The notes under the pieces are model-generated. The model searched no databases, was not told where the DNA came from, and was given only the letters and a program-made list of their open reading frames with translations. Both the position numbers and the translations under genes were made by a program. From Caulobacteraceae bacterium (GTDB taxonomy: Bacteria > Pseudomonadota > Alphaproteobacteria > Caulobacterales > Caulobacteraceae), in NCBI GenBank assembly GCA_947501315.1, contig CANMXH010000025.1, forward strand, positions 1-17,249: DNA of 17,249 nucleotides, given 5' to 3'. This document shows, one piece after another, positions 1 to 4,881 of the stretch; within the stretch, counting starts at the first letter, position 1, and every line of letters begins with the position of its first letter.

Positions 1-192
1 GGGCCGGTCCCGCAGCTCGGGCCGGTCACGCTTTTCGACCGATGCGTAGAAGGCGTCGCAGTCCAGATGGGCGATGGTCAGCTGGTCCAGCTCGTCGTGG
101 CGTACAATCCGTCGCGAGCCGCAGGCCGGGCACCGCTCGACGCTTCGGTCGCCGGCACGGAGGCAGTCACGGCAGATAGCGCGGATGGTCAC
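1..192 (-). CDS. dinB: DNA polymerase IV (DinB), N-terminal fragment cut by the window edge
   Basis: Y-family translesion DNA polymerase that copies damaged templates; only the first 64 codons lie in the window. Read on the minus strand from a GTG at 192, the protein has CRDC at residues 7-10 and CPAC at 21-24, a four-cysteine zinc-ribbon-like pattern, followed by IAHLDCDAFYASVEKRD. That is the first catalytic motif of Pol IV, with an acidic metal ligand and the conserved FYASVE core. E. coli DinB starts almost directly at this motif, so the Cys4 segment is an added N-terminal extension; I recall similar extensions in other alphaproteobacterial Pol IV proteins. The start is uncertain: no strong ribosome site precedes the GTG, and a TTG further upstream (240) is in frame. 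The gene is divergent from divK. I looked for the alphaproteobacterial LexA box (GTTC-N7-GTTC) upstream and found only a half site, so SOS control is not shown here. Confidence 0.9.
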   Translation of the reverse strand, partial: MTIRAICRDCLRAGDRSVERCPACGSRRIVRHDELDQLTIAHLDCDAFYASVEKRDRPELRDRP

Positions 193-225
193 TGGAGTTC
201 CAAGGCTGGCTTCATCCCAGCTTAA

Positions 226-238
226 GACCCGTCGGGTC
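226..238. promoter_or_regulatory. Perfect inverted repeat in the dinB-divK divergent spacer
   Basis: GACCCG-T-CGGGTC is a 6-bp perfect inverted repeat with a single central base, lying in the 113-base spacer between the divergent dinB and divK starts. A one-base centre cannot form an RNA hairpin loop, so if functional it would be a dimeric protein-binding site rather than a terminator. No CtrA site (TTAA-N7-TTAA) is visible in this spacer; only one TTAA occurs, at 222-225. In GC-rich DNA a 12-base palindrome can arise by chance. Confidence 0.25.
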
Positions 239-305
239 AATGTGCACCAGGAAGGTGCCAAGCCTCCGTGCAGCCGCACCGGGAGACGATCAGGCCAGGG
301 TAATG

Positions 306-671
306 ATGTCCAAGAAAGTCCTCATCGTCGAGGATAACGAGCTGAACATGAAGCTCTTTCATGATCTGCTTGACTCGCAGGGCTACGAAACGCTGCAGAC
401 CCGCGAGGGCTTGCAGGCTCTTGCGCTCGCGCGGCTCCACAAGCCTGACCTGATCCTGATGGACATCCAGTTGCCCGAGATCAGTGGTCTGGAAGTCACG
501 AAATGGCTTAAGGACGACGAGGAGCTGAGCCATATCCCTGTCGTCGCCGTCACCGCCTTCGCCATGAAGGGCGACGAGGAGCGGATCCGCAGCGGGGGGT
601 GTGAGGCCTACATCTCAAAGCCCATCTCGGTAATGCATTTCCTCGACGTCGTGCGGGAACATCTGGGGTAG
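306..671 (+). CDS. divK: Single-domain response regulator DivK
   Basis: Stand-alone receiver that carries the polarity and cell-division signal in Caulobacterales; it is phosphorylated by DivJ, dephosphorylated by PleC, and acts on the DivL-CckA-CtrA pathway. The 121-residue product begins MSKKVLIVEDNELNMK, as in C. crescentus DivK (about 125 residues). Receiver residues fall at the expected positions: E9/D10 acidic pocket, D53 phosphoacceptor in LILMDIQLPE, T83 and K105 in ISKP. There is no output domain. I chose the ATG at 306 over the adjacent ATG at 303 because AGGG at 297-300 is then five bases upstream, and over the more distant in-frame start at 240 because the added 21 residues are not family-like. 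pleD follows 7 bases after the stop, so the two are surely cotranscribed. Identification is near certain. Confidence 0.97.
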   Translation: MSKKVLIVEDNELNMKLFHDLLDSQGYETLQTREGLQALALARLHKPDLILMDIQLPEISGLEVTKWLKDDEELSHIPVVAVTAFAMKGDEERIRSGGCEAYISKPISVMHFLDVVREHLG

Positions 672-678
672 GGACCTA

Positions 679-2043
679 ATGACCGCTCGTATTCTTGTCG
701 TTGACGACGTCGAAGCGAACGTCCGCCTGCTCGAGGCCAAGCTGACGCTCGAGTACTATGAAGTGCTGACCGCCGGCGACGGCTCCAGGGCCCTGCAGGT
801 CGCTCAAGACGAGCGCCCCGACATCATTCTGCTCGACGTCATGATGCCGGGTATGGACGGGTTCGAGACCTGCCGTCGGCTTAAGGCTGATCCGGTCACG
901 CGTCACATTCCGGTCGTGCTGGTGACGGCACTCGACGGGCGTGAGGACAAGCTGAAGGGCCTCGATGCCGGGGCTGACGACTTCGTGACCAAGCCGATTG
1001 ACGACGTCATACTGTTCGCCCGGGTGCGCTCCCTGCTGCGGCTGAAGTCTGTGATGGACGAGTTGCGCGAGCGCGAGGAAAGTGGGCGTCGGCTCGGCGT
1101 CGATACCGACGGAGCCGGACGCCTGCGCGGCTCGGGCGGACGTATTCTGATAGTGGACGACAATGCGCGTCAGGCGCAGAAGATGGTCGATCATCTGTCG
1201 GGCGAGCATCGACCGATGGTCGAGAGCGACCCTGCGGCGGCCCTGATCGCCGCGCGCGGGCCCGTCGATCTCATGATCGTGAACATCTCCAGCGCTGAGT
1301 TTGACGGCCTGCGTCTTGTGGCCCAAATGCGATCGACCGACAGGGTACGACGAATTCCGATCCTCGCCGTGGTGGACCCGGCAGATCGCAGCCGGCTGCT
1401 GAAGGCACTGGAGCTGGGCGTCAACGATATCCTGCTGCGCCCGGTTGACTCAGAGGAACTCGAGGCGCGTGCCCGGACCCAGATCAAGCGAAAGCGTTAC
1501 GCAGACTTTCTCAAGCAGAAACTCGACTACAGCCTGGAGATGGCCGTTACCGATGCCCTGACCGGCCTGCATAACCGTCGCTATATGGCGGGACAGCTTC
1601 AGGCTCTGATGAGCCGGGCCGGGCATGGTGGGGATCCGGTTGCTGTACTGGTCCTGGATATCGATCATTTCAAACTGGTCAATGACGGGTTCGGTCACGA
1701 CGCCGGGGATGAGGTGCTGCGGGAGTTTGCGGTGCGGCTGGCAACCAATGTCCGCGCCATAGACCTGCCCTGTCGTCTCGGCGGTGAAGAGTTTGTCGTG
1801 GTCATGCCCGGTGCAAGCCTGGAAGATGCGGTCCAGGTCGCAGACCGGATCCGGCGCGACGTCGGGGCCCAGCCGTTCCCGATCATGGGGGGCACCGAGG
1901 CCCTGACCGTTACCGTCTCGGTGGGCGTCGCCGCCAGTACCGGACCCGCCGATACGCCGGACGCCCTGCTCAAGCGGGCCGACGAAGGCGTCTATGAGGC
2001 CAAGGCTCGCGGTCGGAACCAGGTCATCGCCAGGGCCGCCTGA
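679..2043 (+). CDS. pleD: Diguanylate cyclase response regulator PleD
   Basis: Makes c-di-GMP from two GTP when phosphorylated; in Caulobacter it localises to the stalked pole and drives loss of the flagellum and stalk formation. At 454 residues it equals my recollection of the C. crescentus protein. Order of domains: receiver 1 (about 1-125) with D9/D10 pocket, D53 phosphoacceptor in ILLDVMMPGMDG and K in TKP; a second receiver-like adaptor (about 150-275) that starts ILIVDDN but has Asn in VNIS where the phosphoacceptor Asp would be, so it is a degenerate dimerisation domain; then a GGDEF domain (about 290-450) with GGEEF at 368-372 and the inhibitory I-site RAID at 359-362. Active site and product-inhibition site are both intact, so an active, feedback-inhibited enzyme is expected. 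A ribosome site (GGGGTAGGGA) overlaps the end of divK. The 3' end faces a small minus-strand gene six bases away. Confidence 0.97.
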   Translation: MTARILVVDDVEANVRLLEAKLTLEYYEVLTAGDGSRALQVAQDERPDIILLDVMMPGMDGFETCRRLKADPVTRHIPVVLVTALDGREDKLKGLDAGADDFVTKPIDDVILFARVRSLLRLKSVMDELREREESGRRLGVDTDGAGRLRGSGGRILIVDDNARQAQKMVDHLSGEHRPMVESDPAAALIAARGPVDLMIVNISSAEFDGLRLVAQMRSTDRVRRIPILAVVDPADRSRLLKALELGVNDILLRPVDSEELEARARTQIKRKRYADFLKQKLDYSLEMAVTDALTGLHNRRYMAGQLQALMSRAGHGGDPVAVLVLDIDHFKLVNDGFGHDAGDEVLREFAVRLATNVRAIDLPCRLGGEEFVVVMPGASLEDAVQVADRIRRDVGAQPFPIMGGTEALTVTVSVGVAASTGPADTPDALLKRADEGVYEAKARGRNQVIARAA

Positions 2044-2049
2044 GGCTTG

Positions 2050-2226
2050 CTACCGGCTCATCCATGGCTTGGATTTGCCGGTCGCGATGCGGGCCGCCTG
2101 TTCACGCTGGAAACGGCCGCCGCGCGGCGGCTTTTCCCGAGCGGCGATGGCTTCCTGCTTGAGACGGAGCGCCCGGTGAACCGGGCTTTCGGGCGGGGTC
2201 GGCGGGCCGTCGGTCGGGTCACTCAT
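2050..2226 (-). CDS. Small basic protein of 58 residues, conserved in alphaproteobacteria
   Basis: An ATG at 2226 opens a 58-codon frame ending in TAG at 2050-2052. The N-terminus is acidic and Pro-rich (MSDPTDGPPTPPESP), followed by a charged segment RALRLKQEAIAAREKPP and a C-terminal part GGRFQREQAARIATGKSKPW ending in MSR. The second half, with the FQREQAA and TGKSKPWM features, matches from memory a widespread small uncharacterised alphaproteobacterial protein that I cannot name; its function is unknown to me. It has no signal peptide, membrane segment or cysteine, and is probably cytosolic and partly disordered. The ribosome site is weak (GTCGGG just before the ATG). It lies 50 bases downstream of the 162-residue unknown gene on the same strand and could share its transcript. 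It converges on pleD with a 6-base gap. A terminator-like palindrome sits inside it. Confidence 0.8.
   Translation of the reverse strand: MSDPTDGPPTPPESPVHRALRLKQEAIAAREKPPRGGRFQREQAARIATGKSKPWMSR
2116..2135 (+). terminator. Possible terminator of divK-pleD inside the opposing small gene
   Basis: GCCGCCGCGCGGCGGC (2116-2131) is a perfect palindrome that can fold as a 6-bp all-GC stem with a 4-base loop, and is followed directly by TTTT (2132-2135) on the plus strand. It lies 72 bases after the pleD stop, where an intrinsic terminator would be expected. A second hairpin, GCCCGG-TGAA-CCGGGC at 2171-2186 followed by TTTC, lies just downstream. Both fall within the antisense 58-codon gene, so they may be only by-products of its Arg/Gly/Pro codons. 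Confidence 0.4.
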
Positions 2227-2276
2227 CCCGACAGGCTAGCACGCCCGCAAGGCGGCTGCCCGGGCAAAGGGCGGCT

Positions 2277-2765
2277 TCAGGCGATCTGGTCCGACAGTGC
2301 CTTCAAGTCGCGTTCGATCTCGCCGAAGGTTGCCGAGCCATAGCCGTCGGGATCGCCGGGACGTTCGCGGTAGGCTGCTGCCGCCGCGGTCATGGTCGCC
2401 TTCAGTTCATCGAGCGACCTGGCCCTGCCGGCGACAGCCAGGGCGATGCCATAGGCCTTAAAGACATCAAGACCGACGTTGTGCCCGTCGGGACCGGTCC
2501 AGTAGCTGGAACCCAGCCGTTTGTTGGCGTCTGCGAGCTGCCGGGCCAGAATGACGATGATCCGGCCGCGGTGGTGGCGAAGCGGTCCGTGCCAAGGCTC
2601 TGACCCCAGGGCGGAGGCGGCACTCCGGATTGCGGACATCAGCTGAGAGGAGGCTTGTGGCGGGCAGGCCGCCATCGCCTCCTCGAAAGATTCATCCGCG
2701 GCGGTTCGCGAGCTCCGTTGCCCGGCGGTGCGGCGTGCGGTCTGGGCCTTCAACCAGTTCAACAT
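2277..2765 (-). CDS. Hypothetical protein of 162 residues, no family recognised
   Basis: I do not recognise this protein. From an ATG at 2765 it begins MLNWLKAQTARRTAGQRSSR and runs 162 residues, with no signal peptide, clear membrane helix or cysteine cluster. The N-terminal third is basic and Ala/Ser-rich. The middle holds a His/Arg patch (WHGPLRHHRGR), an Ala-rich helix (IVILARQLADANKRLG) and an aromatic stretch SSYWTGPDGHNVGLDVFKAYG. The C-terminal half looks helical (LDELKATMTAAAAAYRERPG, then FGEIERDLKALSDQIA). The frame stays open upstream to 2909, but that extension would run through the rpmG terminator at 2879-2906, so I prefer 2765. No good ribosome site is visible there, so the start is uncertain. 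It lies downstream of rpmG and 50 bases upstream of the 58-residue gene. Confidence 0.65.
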   Translation of the reverse strand: MLNWLKAQTARRTAGQRSSRTAADESFEEAMAACPPQASSQLMSAIRSAASALGSEPWHGPLRHHRGRIIVILARQLADANKRLGSSYWTGPDGHNVGLDVFKAYGIALAVAGRARSLDELKATMTAAAAAYRERPGDPDGYGSATFGEIERDLKALSDQIA

Positions 2766-2878
2766 GGACGGAGCCGTCAGCAGGCCATCTGTCGGCCCGT
2801 GAAGGACTATGGCGGTCCTGCGTGCCGGCGTCAGCCGGAATCTCCGATCCCGCGAAGCGGCCCTGAGGCCCCAAAGCA

Positions 2879-2906
2879 AAACGCCCGACCTTTCGGCCGG
2901 GCGTTT
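2879..2906 (-). terminator. Rho-independent terminator of rpmG
   Basis: AAACGCCCG (2879-2887) pairs perfectly with CGGGCGTTT (2898-2906), extended by two inner GC pairs after one mismatch and closed by a four-base loop. Read on the minus strand the stem runs into a T-rich tail (GCGTTTTGCTTT). It begins 24 bases past the rpmG stop. The 9-bp stem also has A-richness on its other flank, so it could work in both directions, but no plus-strand gene ends here. Confidence 0.85.
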
Positions 2907-2930
2907 CAAAAAACAGACTGTGGCGAGATC

Positions 2931-3098
2931 TTACTTGATCTTGCCTTCCTTGAACTCGACGTGCTTGCGGACGACCGGATCGTACTTCTTGACGACCATC
3001 TTCTCGGTCATGGTCCGGGCGTTCTTCTTGGTCACATAGAAGAAGCCGGTGTCGGCAGTCGAGTTCAGGCGGATCTTGATTGAAGCCGGCTTGGCCAT
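2931..3098 (-). CDS. rpmG: 50S ribosomal protein L33
   Basis: Small structural protein of the large ribosomal subunit, near the E site. The 55-residue product starts MAKPASIKIRLNSTADTGFF and contains FYVTKKNARTMTEKM, KKYDPVVRKHVEF and a C-terminal KEGKIK. Size and order match the bacterial L33 family, and the C-terminal half is close to E. coli L33. No CxxC pairs are present, so this is the zinc-independent (C-minus) form. ATG at 3098 is preceded by AAAGG eight bases upstream. A promoter-like element lies about 50-75 bases upstream and a strong terminator follows, so rpmG looks like its own transcription unit. The gene is too short for many ORF callers but the identification is secure. I recall rpmG also lying close to pleD in Caulobacter. 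Confidence 0.97.
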   Translation of the reverse strand: MAKPASIKIRLNSTADTGFFYVTKKNARTMTEKMVVKKYDPVVRKHVEFKEGKIK

Positions 3099-3145
3099 CG
3101 GAATTACCTTTGCGACGGCGAAAGCCGCTGAAATGAGAGGCGCGG

Positions 3146-3173
3146 AACATACTCAGGCGCGCTTCAAAGTCAA
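3146..3173 (-). promoter_or_regulatory. Candidate housekeeping promoter of rpmG
   Basis: On the minus strand, TTGACT (3173-3168) and TATGTT (3151-3146) are separated by 16 bases, in the 81-base spacer upstream of rpmG. The -35 hexamer matches five of six consensus bases and the -10 four of six. The start of transcription would fall near 3139, giving a leader of about 40 bases before the ATG. Confidence 0.5.
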
Positions 3174-3179
3174 CGCCGG

Positions 3180-3578
3180 TCAGACAGGCCGCCATTCCCT
3201 GACCGGGCGTACCGTTGCGCAGGCGGGGGACCCGTCCCGGGCTGGTCCCGGCAGATGCACTTCCAGCCGTGCGCCCGGGACCAGCAGCGCCGCAGGAATA
3301 GTGTGGATGTCGACCTTGGCGCGCCGGCTCCAGGCGCTGGCGTGATCGCCCGCCGAGGTGCCGATGCGGATATAGACAAAGCGTCGCTGCGGTCCTTCCC
3401 GACGCACGAAGGGGCCGGTCATTCGGCCGTCCGGATGCAGGGTAACAGGGAGTTCGAAGGCGAGCGGTCCGTCGCCCGCGGTGCGGGGCTCGAACGGCAT
3501 GTCGTCCTTCTGCAGGCTGTAGCGCACGCCCGGGACGGGGTCGTCGATGATGAGGCGAAGCGTCACGGTTGCAGCCAT
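3180..3578 (-). CDS. DUF5990 family protein
   Basis: A 132-residue cytosolic protein of unknown function. It begins MAATVTLRLIIDDPVPGVRY, then has a core FELPVTL and GPFVRREGPQRRFVYIRIGT followed by AWSRRAKVDI, and ends LEVHLPGPARDGSPACATVR. The RFVY-IxIGT, WSRR-K and PGxxxDGxPxCATV signatures are those I associate with DUF5990, a small beta-rich family found scattered in many bacteria. There is no signal peptide or membrane segment, and length is normal for the family. ATG at 3578 is the natural start because the conserved first strand follows directly. The gene is divergent from the lipoprotein gene (45-base spacer) and precedes rpmG on the same strand, separated by a spacer that holds the rpmG promoter. 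No function is inferred. Confidence 0.85.
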   Translation of the reverse strand: MAATVTLRLIIDDPVPGVRYSLQKDDMPFEPRTAGDGPLAFELPVTLHPDGRMTGPFVRREGPQRRFVYIRIGTSAGDHASAWSRRAKVDIHTIPAALLVPGARLEVHLPGPARDGSPACATVRPVREWRPV

Positions 3579-3623
3579 GGCGACAGATTAGGCAAGGCCG
3601 GGTCTTCGGGCTAGGCTGGCACC

Positions 3624-4193
3624 ATGAAACAGATCGCCGTTCTCGCCGCCGCCGTTCTTGCCCTGTCCGCCTGTGCCACCGTCCCGGCACCGGCACCGCA
3701 GCAGGAGGCCTTCATGGCCAGCCTGAACGCCCTGTGTGGCCAACGCTTCCTCGGGCGGGTGGTGACGACCGACGCCGCCGATGCCGATTTCGCCGCCGCG
3801 CGCCTGGTCATGCATGTGCGCGACTGTTCGGCTGACGAGGTTCGCATTCCTTTCTGGGTCGGGGAGGACAGGTCGCGCACCTGGGTCATCAGCCGCAATG
3901 AGGATGGCGGGCTGACGCTGAAGCACGACCATCGCGACCCGCAGGGTAATCCCGACGGCCTGCACTGGTATGGAGGCGATACGACCTCGGCCGGGACGGC
4001 GAACCGTCAGGCGTTCCCGGTCGACGATTTCTCGATCGAACTGTTCACCGCCGGAAACGCCTCGGTCTCGACCACCAACGTCTGGGCAGTCGAGGTGCAT
4101 CCTGGTCGGGTCTACGCCTATGAGCTCCGCCGCCCGAACCGCTATCTGCGGGTCGAGTTCGACCTGACCCGGCCGCTCACTCAGGCGGAGTAG
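3624..4193 (+). CDS. Putative lipoprotein, conserved hypothetical
   Basis: A 189-residue protein with a type II signal peptide: basic MKQ, hydrophobic IAVLAAAVLAL, then lipobox L14-S-A-C17, so it is predicted to be exported and lipid-anchored through Cys17. The mature part has a Pro/Ala linker and then a soluble, probably beta-rich domain containing CGQRFLGRVV (about 38-47), VRDCSADEVRIPFWVGEDRS, WVISRNEDGGLTLKHDHRD and LRVEFDLTRPL near the C-terminus. Two mature-domain cysteines (in LCGQ and RDCS) could form a disulfide. I have a vague memory of similar hypothetical proteins in Caulobacterales and sphingomonads but cannot name a family. There is no obvious ribosome site; GCTAGGCT at 3610-3617 would, if a -10 element, place the transcript start at or near the ATG. 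The 3' end overlaps sodC by 17 bases. Confidence 0.85.
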   Translation: MKQIAVLAAAVLALSACATVPAPAPQQEAFMASLNALCGQRFLGRVVTTDAADADFAAARLVMHVRDCSADEVRIPFWVGEDRSRTWVISRNEDGGLTLKHDHRDPQGNPDGLHWYGGDTTSAGTANRQAFPVDDFSIELFTAGNASVSTTNVWAVEVHPGRVYAYELRRPNRYLRVEFDLTRPLTQAE

Positions 4194-4755
4194 ACCGGGC
4201 GGCGGCTTCGAACACGCCACAGGCGATGCGGGCGCCGGCACCGCCTATGGGCTGGCTTATATGGTCGTCAGCATTGGCGTGGACCAGGAAGGACAGGCCG
4301 TCGCTGTCCAGCAGATCCATGCCGCGCATCCCGAGGCCCGACCCTGCCAGATAAACCTCGGCATTGGCTGCGCCGTCGGCACCTGCCCAGATGTTCTGGA
4401 GGTCGCCGAGGTCGGGGCCACCGGCGGCATTCAGGAGGCCGTGCGGCCGGGCTTCGGCGTGGTTCACATGGGCTCCAGCGGAGGTGAACCCGGGCGTATC
4501 GCAGCGGCCCACGGAGTGAAGATGGACGCCGTGCCAGCCTGCGGGCCAGCCCCGGCCCTCCACCCTGAGCAGAATGCCCAACGGGCCGCGATAGGCTGTA
4601 ACGATCCCGGCATCCGATCCGTCGGTCGCCTTCAGCGCCGCGGTGGCCACGGGCTCCGGAAGGGTCGTGGAAGGGGGCGGCGTCTGCGCCTGTGCCGTCG
4701 TGCATGCGACGGCAAGAGGGAAGGCGAGGCAGGCGAGGAAACGGCTCGGGCGCAT
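4177..4755 (-). CDS. sodC: Cu/Zn superoxide dismutase, exported
   Basis: Converts superoxide to oxygen and hydrogen peroxide in the periplasm. The 192-residue product has an N-terminal export signal ending in AQAQ at about residue 24; cleavage after A23 looks likely, though C18 after LAVA leaves a lipoprotein reading possible. Using human SOD1 numbering as guide: copper ligands H78 and H80 (GVHLH), bridging H96 (GAHVNH), copper H159 (LVHANADD), zinc H105 and D118 (GDLQN), active-site Arg176 in GARIACG, and the disulfide pair C85-C179. The third zinc His (SOD1 H80) is replaced by Asp115 in GPDLGD. I recall the same Asp in other alphaproteobacterial SodC proteins, so it is probably a lineage trait and not a loss. 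AAGGAT nine bases before the ATG serves as ribosome site. It is divergent from gyrA. Confidence 0.95.
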   Translation of the reverse strand: MRPSRFLACLAFPLAVACTTAQAQTPPPSTTLPEPVATAALKATDGSDAGIVTAYRGPLGILLRVEGRGWPAGWHGVHLHSVGRCDTPGFTSAGAHVNHAEARPHGLLNAAGGPDLGDLQNIWAGADGAANAEVYLAGSGLGMRGMDLLDSDGLSFLVHANADDHISQPIGGAGARIACGVFEAAARSTPPE

Positions 4756-4802
4756 GTTGTGATATCCTTATTTCGGTAGAGGGATTCCGGGGGGGCTTTT
4801 CT

Positions 4803-4831
4803 TTGCCTCCGACGTCCCCCGATGCTAGAAA
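4803..4831 (+). promoter_or_regulatory. Candidate sigma-73-type promoter of gyrA
   Basis: TTGCCTC at 4803-4809 and GCTAGAAA at 4824-4831, 14 bases apart, resemble the Caulobacter housekeeping consensus TTGACGS-N10-14-GCTANAWC (five of seven and seven of eight matches). Transcription would start near 4838, about 44 bases before the gyrA start. Two GANTC sites (GATTC at 4783-4787 and 4854-4858), the target of the cell-cycle methylase CcrM, flank the element. Confidence 0.45.
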
Positions 4832-4881
4832 ACGCGTTCGCGGATCACGTTCCGATTCCGGCCATTTAAAGCCTGATTTCC

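Noticed and set aside
190..215. SOS (LexA) box upstream of dinB
   Set aside because: GTTC occurs at 197-200 but the second GTTC at the required seven-base spacing is missing (GGCT instead).
3610..3624. GCTAGGCT before the lipoprotein gene as a promoter for a leaderless transcript
   Set aside because: The -10 fit and its distance to the ATG are suggestive, but no -35 element is present at the expected spacing, so I left it out as a feature.
2692..3696. 334-codon minus-strand open frame spanning rpmG and the DUF5990 gene
   Set aside because: It runs out of frame through the terminator, rpmG and the DUF5990 gene; its product is Arg/Pro/Gly-rich and low complexity, as expected from a shadow frame in GC-rich DNA.
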